DNA of 64,000 nt, from contig CAMZIO010000005.1 of NCBI GenBank assembly GCA_947307255.1, forward strand, positions 1 to 64,000, in the 5' to 3' direction. Within the stretch, counting starts at the first letter, position 1. Each line of letters starts with the position of its first letter. Positions 38,441 to 47,536 of this stretch are shown piece after piece. The notes below the pieces were generated by a model. The model searched no databases and was not told the DNA's origin. It saw only the letters and a program-made list of their open reading frames with translations. The translations under genes were made by a program, and so were the position numbers. The DNA is from an uncultured Clostridia bacterium (GTDB taxonomy: Bacteria > Bacillota > Clostridia > Oscillospirales > Oscillospiraceae).

Positions 38441-39271
38441 ATGGCTGAAAAAGCGGTTACAGGCGCCGGCAGCGTCAACAACAGGCAGTGCGAGTCCGTC
38501 TGCGTGCATACGCGGAAGATCTATTCGTCCTGCAAGGATAAGGATTGCATTGAAGACCTGCGCTTTTATCCCACGGAGTCGGCGCAGACCGTGCTGTCCA
38601 CGGCGCAGTCGATCCGCGGCGGGAGCGCGGAGCTGCTTTACACCTTTGTAGACGTGGAGCCGGTGAATTTCAATCGCGGGTATTTCACGGTGGATATGCG
38701 CTTTTATTATCGCATCGTGCTGCAGGTGATGAACGGCGGCGCCCGGTATACGGAAGCGGAGGGCCTGGCGGTATTCGATAAGCGCGTGATCCTTTTCGGC
38801 AGCGAGAGCAGCGCCAAGATATTCTCCTCCGAACCGGTGGAGAATGCCGCGGACGCGCCGCTGGATCTGTCTGCAAACCTGCCCACCGCGGTGGTGGAGG
38901 CAGTGGATCCGATGCTGCTGTGCGCGCACATCGCGGACGGCACGGCGGGCGAGTGCGTCGGGATCACGGTGCCGGACGGCATCCTGGAGGTATTCAGCGA
39001 GCCGCTGGTTCTGGACGGATGCGCCGAGCGTTATGCACTCGTAACGCTAGGGCAGTTTTCCATGGTGCGCCTCGAGCGCGACACGCAGCTTTTGATGCCG
39101 ATCTACGATTACTGCGTGCCCACGGAGGAGTGCAGCCTTGCCAACCTCGGCGGCTGCAGCACGGAGGATCCCTGCAGTCTGTTTGAGGACGTGGATTTCC
39201 CCGTGGACGCATTTTTCCCGCCCAGCGCGCTTTCCTCCGGCACGGATGGGGCGTGCGGCTGCAAAGGCTGA
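38441..39271 (+). CDS. Hypothetical protein, Cys-containing termini, adjacent to spoIIIA operon
   Basis: AGGAGG RBS; CESVCVHTRKIYSSCKDKDCIEDLRFYPT N-terminus; DGACGCKG C-terminus. Confidence 0.75.
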   Translation: MAEKAVTGAGSVNNRQCESVCVHTRKIYSSCKDKDCIEDLRFYPTESAQTVLSTAQSIRGGSAELLYTFVDVEPVNFNRGYFTVDMRFYYRIVLQVMNGGARYTEAEGLAVFDKRVILFGSESSAKIFSSEPVENAADAPLDLSANLPTAVVEAVDPMLLCAHIADGTAGECVGITVPDGILEVFSEPLVLDGCAERYALVTLGQFSMVRLERDTQLLMPIYDYCVPTEECSLANLGGCSTEDPCSLFEDVDFPVDAFFPPSALSSGTDGACGCKG

Positions 39272-39400
39272 GATAAACGGTAAAAAAGGCGGGGATTCCC
39301 GCCTTTTTTTCTGTTTTGGGCTGCAGCGCGGACAAACCGTGCATATGTGTTCTGCCCGCGTCATAGAGTGGACTATCACAAAATACGAGGAGATGCCGGG

Positions 39401-40339
39401 ATGGATCGAGCAGAATGGATGGATCGTTTTGACCGGGCGGCGGAGCTGTTGCCCCCGCGTCTGAAACGTCTGGCGCTTGCCCTGCCGGAAGCGCAGAAAA
39501 AACGCGCGGAGGAGTTGCGTCTTCGCGTTGCGCGCCCGCTCACCGTGCTGATGCCGGAGGGCGAGCTTTCGGTCGCACCCGCCAACCGGGAGGCGATCGT
39601 CGATCGTGAGGATCTGGAGCAGATGGTCAGCGCGCTGACAGAGTATTCCCGTTACGCATCCGTGGAGACGCTGCGCCAGGGATATTTGACGGTGTGCGGC
39701 GGCTTTCGCCTGGGCGTGTGCGGCAGCGCGGTAATACGCGACGGCGCGGTGCGCAACCTCAAGGACTTTTCCGCGCTCTCGCTGCGCATCGTGCGCGAGC
39801 AGATCGGTATTGGCGCCGAGGTTGCCGGACGGTTGTTTGATGAAAACGGCCGTTTTCTCAGCACGCTGATCCTCTCGCCGCCCGGCGGCGGGAAGACGAC
39901 GCTGCTGCGCGATCTGATCCGCTGCGTGTCGCTGGGCGACGGGGCGCATCCGCCGCTGCGCGTGGCGGTGGTGGACGAGCGCAGCGAAATCGCCGTGTCG
40001 CATCAGGGAAGGGCGCAGATGGAGCTTGGCAACCATACCGACGTGCTGGACGCCTGTCCCAAAGCACTGGGCATGGCAATGGTGCTGCGAGCCATGAATC
40101 CGCAGGTGATTGCCGTGGATGAAATTACCGTCGCGGAGGACATCGCCGCCGCCTGTGCTGCGGCGAACTGCGGCGTGGGATTGTTGGCGACGATCCACGC
40201 CGCCGACGTATCGGAGCTCAGGCAAAAGCCGCTTTACAGCCGCCTTTTGGAAGCGGGCGTTTTTCGCCGCTGTATCCGCATCGAAAACACGCAGGGCGTG
40301 CGTGCCTACCGGGTGGAGGAGCTGGCGTGGGGCGAGTGA
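39401..40339 (+). CDS. spoIIIAA: Stage III sporulation protein AA (ATPase)
   Basis: Walker A ILSPPGGGKTTLLRDLIR; first of ordered spoIIIA genes. Confidence 0.95.
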   Translation: MDRAEWMDRFDRAAELLPPRLKRLALALPEAQKKRAEELRLRVARPLTVLMPEGELSVAPANREAIVDREDLEQMVSALTEYSRYASVETLRQGYLTVCGGFRLGVCGSAVIRDGAVRNLKDFSALSLRIVREQIGIGAEVAGRLFDENGRFLSTLILSPPGGGKTTLLRDLIRCVSLGDGAHPPLRVAVVDERSEIAVSHQGRAQMELGNHTDVLDACPKALGMAMVLRAMNPQVIAVDEITVAEDIAAACAAANCGVGLLATIHAADVSELRQKPLYSRLLEAGVFRRCIRIENTQGVRAYRVEELAWGE

Positions 40340-40815
40340 TCGGCGCGGCCTTGATCCTGCTCGGCGGCTTGCTGACGCGGCAGACCCTGCTGACAGCCGC
40401 GCGCGTGCACTGCACGGCGCTGCGCGAGATCAGCGAAGCGCTGGAGCAGATGGCGCAGGAGATCCGCCTTTGCCTTACGCCGATGCCAAGGCTGCTGGAA
40501 AAGGCGCGGCGCGGTGCGGCGGGCGAGTTTTGTGGCGCTGCGGCGGCGTATCTGCGGGGCGGGATGCCGCTGGCGGAGAGCTGGGAGCGCTCGGCGCACG
40601 AGGTTGCCTTTGATGCCGAGGAGCAGGAGCTGCTCGCCGCGCTGGGGCAGCGCCTGAGCGGAGATGACGAGAGCGTATGTGCGGCACTGCGGCTTACGGC
40701 GTCGCAGCTGCGCGCACGCTGCGACGCACTGCAGCAGGAGCGGCGCGAGCAGGAGCGACTGATCAGCGCGCTGTGCCTTTGCACCAGCTTTTTGCTGATG
40801 ATCGTGCTGCTTTAA
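40327..40815 (+). CDS. spoIIIAB: Stage III sporulation protein AB
   Basis: Position and size; EISEALEQMAQEIRLCLTPMPRLL. Confidence 0.9.
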   Translation: MGRVIGAALILLGGLLTRQTLLTAARVHCTALREISEALEQMAQEIRLCLTPMPRLLEKARRGAAGEFCGAAAAYLRGGMPLAESWERSAHEVAFDAEEQELLAALGQRLSGDDESVCAALRLTASQLRARCDALQQERREQERLISALCLCTSFLLMIVLL

Positions 40816-40852
40816 TTGAAAAGGGATAATGCTTTACATAGGTAAATAATCA

Positions 40853-41047
40853 ATGGATATTAATCTTGTGTTTCAGATTGCGGCGGTGGGGATCGTGGTC
40901 GCGGTGCTCAACGAGCTGTTGGTGCGCTCCAACCGTGCGGACCAGGCGATGCTGGTCAGTCTTGCGGGATTGGTAACGACGATGATGCTGCTGGTACGGC
41001 AGGTTCGTTCCCTGTTCGACCTGATCAAGCTGCTGTTCGGCTTTTGA
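40853..41047 (+). CDS. spoIIIAC: Stage III sporulation protein AC
   Basis: 64-aa two-TM protein MDINLVFQIAAVGIVVAVLNELLVRSNRADQAM. Confidence 0.95.
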   Translation: MDINLVFQIAAVGIVVAVLNELLVRSNRADQAMLVSLAGLVTTMMLLVRQVRSLFDLIKLLFGF

Positions 41048-41048
41048 C

Positions 41049-41435
41049 GTGGATACGCTGGGGAAGCTGTTGGCGCTTTGCTTTACCGGAGCAATGCTTT
41101 TCGCGCTGCTTCGCCGCAGGAATGAGGCGCTTGGCTTTGTGCTGCTTCTTGCCGCGGTGCTGGCGGGACTTGCCCTGCTGCTGCCGCCGCTGCGCGCGGG
41201 AATTGCGCTGGGGTCGGAGCTTCTCGCGCTCAGTGCGTTGCCCCCGGCACTGTTTGCGCCGCTTTTGAAAGCGGCGGGGATTGCGCTCGTCGTGCGGCTG
41301 GGCAGCGCGCTCTGCCGGGATATGGGGCAGTCGGCGCTGGGTGCGCTGCTGGAGATAGCGGGCGCACTGTGCGTGCTGCTCTGCGCGGCGCCGCTGCTGC
41401 GCGCCGTGATGGAAATGCTGAAAGAATGGCTATGA
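41049..41435 (+). CDS. spoIIIAD: Stage III sporulation protein AD
   Basis: Membrane protein of expected size and order. Confidence 0.88.
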   Translation: MDTLGKLLALCFTGAMLFALLRRRNEALGFVLLLAAVLAGLALLLPPLRAGIALGSELLALSALPPALFAPLLKAAGIALVVRLGSALCRDMGQSALGALLEIAGALCVLLCAAPLLRAVMEMLKEWL

Positions 41436-42496
41436 AACGACTGATATGGTTGCTGCTGGCAGCCTGTGTCCTATGCGTGCCGGTGCGCGCGTCGGAACTT
41501 CCGCCGGAAGCGGAGGCGGCGCTGCCGGAGGAGATCTTGTCCGCCGCGCAAAGGCAGGGTACGCTCTCCGGCGCGAGGGATTATCTGTGGACGCAGCTGC
41601 AAAGCGGCCTGGACGGGTACCGATCGGAGGCGCTGCGCGGCGCGGCGGAGCTGATGCTCGTCAGCCTGCTGTGCGCCGGCGCAGAGGGGCTGGGCGGCGC
41701 ACTTGCCCCGGAAGCGCGCCGTGTGATCCCCTGCGTCGGGGTGCTGGCGGTAACGGCACTTTCCGGCGGAAGGCTGCGCGCGTTCATCGGCCTCGGTGCG
41801 CAGACGGTGGAGCAGCTTGCGGCGATGGCGAAGCTGCTGCTGCCGGCGCTTGCCGCCGCCGTAGCTGCCGGCGGATTTGCCGCAACGGCAAGCGCGTGGC
41901 AGATGGCGACGCTGTTTGCCTGTGAGCTGCTGACGGATGCAATGCGCAGCGTGCTGCTGCCGCTGACGTATTGCTATATCGGTATGGCGGCCGCCGGAGC
42001 GATTTTGCCGGAGAGCGGATTGGAGCAGTTGGCGGAGGGGCTTCGCAAGGGAATCACCTGGGCGTTGTGCGCCGCCGTAGGAGGCTTCACCGCGTATCTG
42101 TCGCTGAGCAACGTGCTGGCCGGCTCGGCGGACCGCACCGCGCTCAAGGCCGCGCGGCTGGCCATATCCGGAACGGTGCCGGTGGTGGGCGGGCTTTTGT
42201 CCGACGCGGCGGAGAGCGTGCTCTCCGGTGCGCAGGCGCTGCGCGGCAGTATCGGCGTGCTGGGGATTTGCGCGATTCTTTCCGTGGCGCTCTCGCCGCT
42301 CGTGCGCCTGGGTGCGCATTACGTTCTTTATCAGTTGGCGGCGTTTGTGTCCGGCGCGGTGGGGACGAAGGAGGTGCAAAAGCTGCTGCAGGCGCTCAGC
42401 GGCGCGTTTGCACTCGTGCTGGGTATGACGGCGGCGTGTGCGTTGATGTTGGTGGTGGCGCTGCTGATTGCTGCGACGATGGTGGTGATGACGTGA
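41432..42496 (+). CDS. spoIIIAE: Stage III sporulation protein AE
   Basis: Signal sequence + multi-TM, order in operon. Confidence 0.92.
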   Translation: MKRLIWLLLAACVLCVPVRASELPPEAEAALPEEILSAAQRQGTLSGARDYLWTQLQSGLDGYRSEALRGAAELMLVSLLCAGAEGLGGALAPEARRVIPCVGVLAVTALSGGRLRAFIGLGAQTVEQLAAMAKLLLPALAAAVAAGGFAATASAWQMATLFACELLTDAMRSVLLPLTYCYIGMAAAGAILPESGLEQLAEGLRKGITWALCAAVGGFTAYLSLSNVLAGSADRTALKAARLAISGTVPVVGGLLSDAAESVLSGAQALRGSIGVLGICAILSVALSPLVRLGAHYVLYQLAAFVSGAVGTKEVQKLLQALSGAFALVLGMTAACALMLVVALLIAATMVVMT

Positions 42497-42963
42497 GCTT
42501 TTTGCGGCAATGGATGCTGGGTGTGGTGGGCTGTGCGCTGGCGGTGAGCCTGGCGCAGCAGATTTGCGACAGTGAAAGTATGCGTGCTGCAGTGCGCTTC
42601 GTGGGAGGGCTGGCGTTGGTGCTGTGTATGACGCAGCCGCTCGCCGGCGTGGAGTTGGGCACGCTGGAGACGGATCTGCAGACGTACCGCACGGCTGCGG
42701 TGCAGCGGGAGGAGGCGTTTCGCGCGGAGTATGAAGCGGCGCTTGCCAAAGACATGGCGCAGCGAACGGGTGCATATATTGAGTCCAGGGCGAAGGAGCT
42801 TGGCGTTCCGGTGCGTGCCGAGGTGTGCGCAGAGACGGTGGACGGCACCGTACGTCCGACCCGGGCAACGCTGTACGGAGCGTATAGCGCGTCGCTTGCC
42901 GACTGGATCGAACAAACGCTTGGGATCGCAAAGGAGCGGCAGCAATGGATGGCAAACGGGTGA
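42493..42963 (+). CDS. spoIIIAF: Stage III sporulation protein AF
   Basis: GTG start overlapping spoIIIAE stop; two N-terminal TMs then coiled region. Confidence 0.85.
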   Translation: MSFLRQWMLGVVGCALAVSLAQQICDSESMRAAVRFVGGLALVLCMTQPLAGVELGTLETDLQTYRTAAVQREEAFRAEYEAALAKDMAQRTGAYIESRAKELGVPVRAEVCAETVDGTVRPTRATLYGAYSASLADWIEQTLGIAKERQQWMANG

Positions 42964-43478
42964 AGCGGGCGACGGTGGAAAGACTGTTCGCTGCGGCGGG
43001 AAAGTACAAATACGCGCTGCTGGTGCTGGCGCTGGGCGTGGTGCTGATGCTGCTGCCGGGCGGAGACGGTGAACGGCAGGCGGAGGAAACGGTGCAGGAA
43101 CCGGTATTCGACCGCCTCGCCGTTCAGCAGGAGATGGAGCAGATCCTCTCCGGGATCGACGGCGTGGGACGATTACGCCTGATGCTGACCGTCGCGTCCG
43201 GAAGTGAGCGGGAATTGGCACAGGACGAAAGCGTTTCCCGCTCGGACACGCCGGAGGGCGCGCGCGAGGATACGCGCCAGACGCAGACCGTACTGCTCGG
43301 ACGGGGGACGGAGCACCAGGCAGTGGTAACGAAGGTTACTTATCCGCGTTTCGTCGGGGCTTTGGTGGTGTGCGAAGGCGCCGATAACGCCGCTGTCAAG
43401 CTGCGGGTGGTGCAGGCAGTCAGCGCGCTGACGGCGCTGCCGACCGATCGGATCACCGTGGTAAAGGGAAAACCGTGA
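42945..43478 (+). CDS. spoIIIAG: Stage III sporulation protein AG
   Basis: TM then LEQILSGIDGVGRLRLMLTVASG...VTKVTYPRFVGALVVCEGADN. Confidence 0.92.
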   Translation: MDGKRVKRATVERLFAAAGKYKYALLVLALGVVLMLLPGGDGERQAEETVQEPVFDRLAVQQEMEQILSGIDGVGRLRLMLTVASGSERELAQDESVSRSDTPEGAREDTRQTQTVLLGRGTEHQAVVTKVTYPRFVGALVVCEGADNAAVKLRVVQAVSALTALPTDRITVVKGKP

Positions 43479-43508
43479 AGCATGAAAATAACGAGGAGGA
43501 AAGGAAAA

Positions 43509-44045
43509 ATGAAAAAGCTTTGGAAACGAAATGCCGTGGTGGCGGCGGCGCTGGTGCTCGTGTGCGCAGCAATTTACCTCAACGGCAGCTACGCCGCCAA
43601 GGTGCAGCAGCCGAACAAGGTGTTGGGGCAATCGACGCAGGTAGACGCCCCGGCGCAGGAGGCGACGGAGACCGCCGCAGAAGCGGAGCCTTCGGATTAT
43701 TTTGCCACGGCGCGTCTGACGCGCAAGCAGGCGCGCGACAGCGCGATCTCACTGCTGCGCGAGGCAGGCGAGAGCGAGAACGTGGACAGCGCGGCGGCGG
43801 ATGAGGCGGCGCGAAGCATCCAGACGCTTGCCGCCTATACGCTGGCCGAGGCGCAGATCGAAAATATGATCACCGCAAAGGGATACGCGGACTGCGTGGT
43901 ATTCATGGCGGAGGACGGGGTGAGCGTGGTGGTTTCCACCGAGACGGACGGCCTGCAGACGGAAGACGTGGCGCGAATCACGGACATCGTCAAGCAGGAA
44001 ACCGGTTTCGATGCGGAAAAGATCAAGATCCTGGAGGTAAATTAA
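43509..44045 (+). CDS. spoIIIAH: Stage III sporulation protein AH
   Basis: MKKLWKRNAVVAAALVLVCAAIYLN; ARLTRKQARDSAISLLRE. Confidence 0.95.
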   Translation: MKKLWKRNAVVAAALVLVCAAIYLNGSYAAKVQQPNKVLGQSTQVDAPAQEATETAAEAEPSDYFATARLTRKQARDSAISLLREAGESENVDSAAADEAARSIQTLAAYTLAEAQIENMITAKGYADCVVFMAEDGVSVVVSTETDGLQTEDVARITDIVKQETGFDAEKIKILEVN

Positions 44046-44089
44046 TCCTTGTAATTTCGGTGGAATGATGATAAAATACTCTCACCGTT

Positions 44090-44150
44090 GCATTGCCTCC
44101 GCTTTTGCACCGCGCCGCTGCGCGGCACGGCGGGCGGAGGCGGGCAATGC
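44090..44150. repeat. Long hairpin between spoIIIAH and gls24-family gene
   Basis: GCATTGCCTCCGC...GCGGAGGcgGGCAATGC arms with inner GCCGctgcgCGGC. Confidence 0.65.
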
Positions 44151-44208
44151 ATCAAATTCTATTCATGCGGAGCTCAGGCAGCATGAATCATCAAGGAGTG
44201 TGTTCCGT

Positions 44209-44577
44209 ATGGGCGAGAACCGAGAGTATTTGGCACACGCCGAGGACAACGGCACGATCAATATTTCCGAGGAAGTCGTCGCCGCCATTGCGCTGGACGC
44301 GATGAAGGAGATTGATGGCGTCGGTTCGATGAGCCAGGGCGAGCAGTTGACCGGGAAAAAGGCTGCGCGCGGCGTGCACCTGGACGTGCAGGGGGACAGC
44401 ATGGCGATCGACCTTTATCTGATGGTCCGTTACGGCTATGCGATCCCCGAAGTGGCGCGAAAAGTGCAGGAGAGCGTGGCCGCCGCGGTGAGCGGTATGA
44501 CGGGCTTTGCCGTTTCGGCGGTGAACGTGCACGTCGGGGGGATCAGCTTTAACGACGAGAAAGAGAAAAGGAACTGA
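44209..44577 (+). CDS. Asp23/Gls24 family envelope stress response protein
   Basis: INISEEVVAAIALDAMKEIDGVGSM...GFAVSAVNVHVGGISF. Confidence 0.93.
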   Translation: MGENREYLAHAEDNGTINISEEVVAAIALDAMKEIDGVGSMSQGEQLTGKKAARGVHLDVQGDSMAIDLYLMVRYGYAIPEVARKVQESVAAAVSGMTGFAVSAVNVHVGGISFNDEKEKRN

Positions 44578-44582
44578 CGGAT

Positions 44583-45035
44583 ATGGTTCGCAACACCGCA
44601 AGAGAGATTGCCGTGCATCTGGCCTATGAGCTCAGCTTCACCGACAAAACCGTGGAGGAGCTGCTGCGCGATCGGCTGAGCGCGGAGAGCTTTACCGCAC
44701 TGGCCGGGGAGGATGCGCTTTACGCCGAGACGCCCAACGCCAAGCAGGCAGAATACATCCGGGAGATTGTTTCGGGCGTCGCAGCGCACGCACCGGAGCT
44801 GGACGAGTTTATCGCCAAATACGCCCGCGGCTGGAGCTTCGAGCGCATTCCGCTCGTTGCCTCCGCGATCATGCGCGTGGCGATGTACGAGGTGCTCTAT
44901 CGCAGCGATATCCCTAACAGCGTCGCCATCAACGAGGCGGTGGAGATTGCCAAAAAGTATGAGACGCCGGAAACGGTCAAGTTTATCAACGGCATTCTTG
45001 GCAGCTTTGTGCGCGGAGAGATTTCCGCCGAGTAA
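44583..45035 (+). CDS. nusB: Transcription antitermination factor NusB
   Basis: [13 protein letters not shown]...[31 protein letters not shown]. Confidence 0.95.
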   Translation: [150 protein letters not shown]

Positions 45036-45045
45036 ACCGACCATG

Positions 45046-45079
45046 ACAGAGCGCCGCGTCATGCGGCGCTCTGTTTTTT
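45046..45079 (+). terminator. Intrinsic terminator
   Basis: ACAGAGCGCCGCgtcatGCGGCGCTCTGTTTTTT. Confidence 0.85.
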
Positions 45080-45097
45080 CAGAAAGGGGGGAGGGTT

Positions 45098-46330
45098 TTG
45101 CCTCAACCGATGATTTTCAGCGTTTCGGAGGCAAATCAGCTGATTAAGGCGCTGCTCGACCAGGTGCCGCAGCTGCAGGAGATCTTCGTGCGCGGTGAAA
45201 TCTCAAACTACAAGCTTTACCCGTCGGGGCATCACTACTTCACGCTCAAAGACGCCGAGGGCGCGATACGCTGCGTGATGTTCCGCGGCAGTGCTGCGCA
45301 CCTGCGCTTTCGCCCGGAAAACGGCATGAAGGTGATTGCCTTCGGCCGCATTTCCGTCTTCCCGCGCGACGGAGCGTATCAGCTCTACTGCTCGGAACTG
45401 ACGGCGGAGGGCGTGGGTGATCTGCACGTGGCGTTTGAGCAGCTCAAGGCGAAGCTCTATCAGGAGGGACTGTTTGACAGCTCACACAAAAAACCGCTGC
45501 CGAGATACCCGGAACGCATTGCGATCATCACATCTTCGGCGGGGGCGGCGGTGCACGATATGATCCGCATTTTAAACGCGCGTTATCCGCTTGCCGAGGT
45601 GCGGCTGCTGCCGGTACGGGTACAGGGCGCGGAGGCGCCGGGCGAGATTGCCGATGCGCTGCGCTATGCGAACAAATGGCGCGTGGCGGACGTGATTATC
45701 ACCGGCCGCGGCGGCGGCTCGATCGAGGATCTGTGGGCATTTAATGACGAGCGTGTGGCGCGCGCGATTTACGAATCCGATATCCCCGTTATCTCTGCCG
45801 TGGGACACGAGCCGGACGTAACGATTGCGGATTTTGTGGCAGACGCGCGGGCATCCACGCCCTCCAACGCGGCTGAAATCGCCGTGCCGGACAAAGGCGA
45901 GCTGTCCCGCCGTTTGGAAGCATTTTCCGAGCGCATGGATCAAAGCGAGCGCGCGCGGCTGGACGGGCTTGCCAAACGCCTGCGGGAGCTTTCGGAAAAG
46001 CGCGTGCTGCGCGACCCGATGGCGTTTGTTGCCGACAAGCGGATGCTGCTGGACTATACGCAGCAAAACCTTGCCGCGCTTGCGCGCGAGCAGACGGCGC
46101 GGCGGCAGCGTCGGTTTGCCTCGCTTTGCGCGGCGCTGGACGCAATGAGCCCGCTCAAGGTGCTCTCGCGCGGGTATGCGATGGCGCGCGATGTGGACGG
46201 GGGCGTGATCCGCAGCGCTGCGGACGTGAAAGAAGGAGATCGGATTGACGTGGTGCTGAGACGGGGAAGTCTCGTTTGCACCGTGGACGAGCGTATGCTC
46301 AGGGAGGAGAAGCATGGCGAAAACATTTGA
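45098..46330 (+). CDS. xseA: Exodeoxyribonuclease VII large subunit
   Basis: FVRGEISNYKLYPSGHHYFTLKD; ITGRGGGSIEDLWAFNDE. Confidence 0.97.
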   Translation: MPQPMIFSVSEANQLIKALLDQVPQLQEIFVRGEISNYKLYPSGHHYFTLKDAEGAIRCVMFRGSAAHLRFRPENGMKVIAFGRISVFPRDGAYQLYCSELTAEGVGDLHVAFEQLKAKLYQEGLFDSSHKKPLPRYPERIAIITSSAGAAVHDMIRILNARYPLAEVRLLPVRVQGAEAPGEIADALRYANKWRVADVIITGRGGGSIEDLWAFNDERVARAIYESDIPVISAVGHEPDVTIADFVADARASTPSNAAEIAVPDKGELSRRLEAFSERMDQSERARLDGLAKRLRELSEKRVLRDPMAFVADKRMLLDYTQQNLAALAREQTARRQRRFASLCAALDAMSPLKVLSRGYAMARDVDGGVIRSAADVKEGDRIDVVLRRGSLVCTVDERMLREEKHGENI

Positions 46331-46553
46331 AGAGAATATCGCGCGGCTGGAGCAGATCGTCAGCGCACTGGAAAAGGGCGAGGCGCAGCTGGCGGAATCC
46401 CTCAAGCTCTATGAGGAAGGGACGAAACTGGTGGGAGAGTGCGGTGCGATGCTGGATCGTGCGGAACAGAAGGTTTTGAAGCTCACCAAGGGCGCGGATG
46501 GCGCGCCGACGGCGAGCGTGTGGAACGGCGAGGAGGGAACGGATGGACGATAA
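46314..46553 (+). CDS. xseB: Exodeoxyribonuclease VII small subunit
   Basis: MAKTFEENIARLEQIVSALEKGEAQLAESLKLYEEG. Confidence 0.96.
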   Translation: MAKTFEENIARLEQIVSALEKGEAQLAESLKLYEEGTKLVGECGAMLDRAEQKVLKLTKGADGAPTASVWNGEEGTDGR

Positions 46554-47433
46554 GCGCTTTGCCGCGCAGTATGAGGAATACCGCGCGGCGACGGAGGCGT
46601 ATCTTTCCAACCTGTTCGCAGACGGAGCGGCGGACGCCGCATGGAAAACGCTCTATGCGTCCATGCGATACAGCCTGCTCTCCGGCGGTAAGCGGCTGCG
46701 CCCGGTGCTGACGCTGGCGTGCGCGCACCTGGGCGGTTTAACCGACTGGCGCGACGCGCTGCCTTTTGCCTGCGCGCTGGAGCTGGTGCACACCTATTCG
46801 CTGATTCACGACGATCTGCCCTGCATGGATGACGACGCGCTGCGCCGCGGCAAGCCGACCAACCATATGGTGTTCGGTGAGACGATGGCCACGCTGGCGG
46901 GCGACGCGCTGCAGCCGGAGGCGTACCGCCTGATCGCAGAGGCGCCGCGGCTGGACGCGCACGCGAAGGTCGCGGCGGTTGCCGCGCTTGCCTGGGCGAG
47001 CGGGGCGGACGGCATGGTCGCCGGGCAGGTGCTCGATCTGACGGATTACGGCCGGGACCGCGCGACGCTCGACGACCTGTGCGCTCGCAAGACCGGATGC
47101 TTGCTGCGCGCCGCTGCGCGGCTGGGCTGCGCTGCGGCGCACGCGCAGCCAGAACTGCAGCAGGCGCTTGAGGACTACTGCGCCTGTCTGGGGCTTGCTT
47201 TCCAGATCCGCGACGACCTGCTGGACGTCGTGGGCGACGAGGCGACGTTTGGAAAACCGATCGGCTCAGATCGGGAGGAGGGAAAGACCACCTTTGTTGA
47301 TCTGCTGGGCGCGGAGGGCTGCGCGCGCGAGGTGCAAAGCTTGACCGATCAGGCGATTGACGCCCTGTGTGGGGTCGACGGTGCGGCGTTTCTGGTCGCC
47401 CTTGCGCGCCGTCTTGCCCGGCGGGAGAAATGA
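46543..47433 (+). CDS. ispA: Polyprenyl (farnesyl) diphosphate synthase
   Basis: SGGKRLRPVL; DDLPCMDDDALRRGKPT; FQIRDDLLDVVGDE. Confidence 0.95.
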   Translation: MDDKRFAAQYEEYRAATEAYLSNLFADGAADAAWKTLYASMRYSLLSGGKRLRPVLTLACAHLGGLTDWRDALPFACALELVHTYSLIHDDLPCMDDDALRRGKPTNHMVFGETMATLAGDALQPEAYRLIAEAPRLDAHAKVAAVAALAWASGADGMVAGQVLDLTDYGRDRATLDDLCARKTGCLLRAAARLGCAAAHAQPELQQALEDYCACLGLAFQIRDDLLDVVGDEATFGKPIGSDREEGKTTFVDLLGAEGCAREVQSLTDQAIDALCGVDGAAFLVALARRLARREK

Positions 47434-47490
47434 TGCCGCCCGCAGCGGGGGAGCGGCTTGCGCTGCAGCGGACCCTGCCGGCGGAAAAAC

Positions 47491-47534
47491 TAACGGGAAG
47501 CCGCGTATCGAACCGATACGCGGCTTCCCGTTTT
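47491..47534. terminator. Bidirectional intrinsic terminator between convergent ispA and dapA
   Basis: AACGGGAAGCCGCGTATCGaaccGATACGCGGCTTCCCGTTTT. Confidence 0.9.
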
Positions 47535-47536
47535 GG

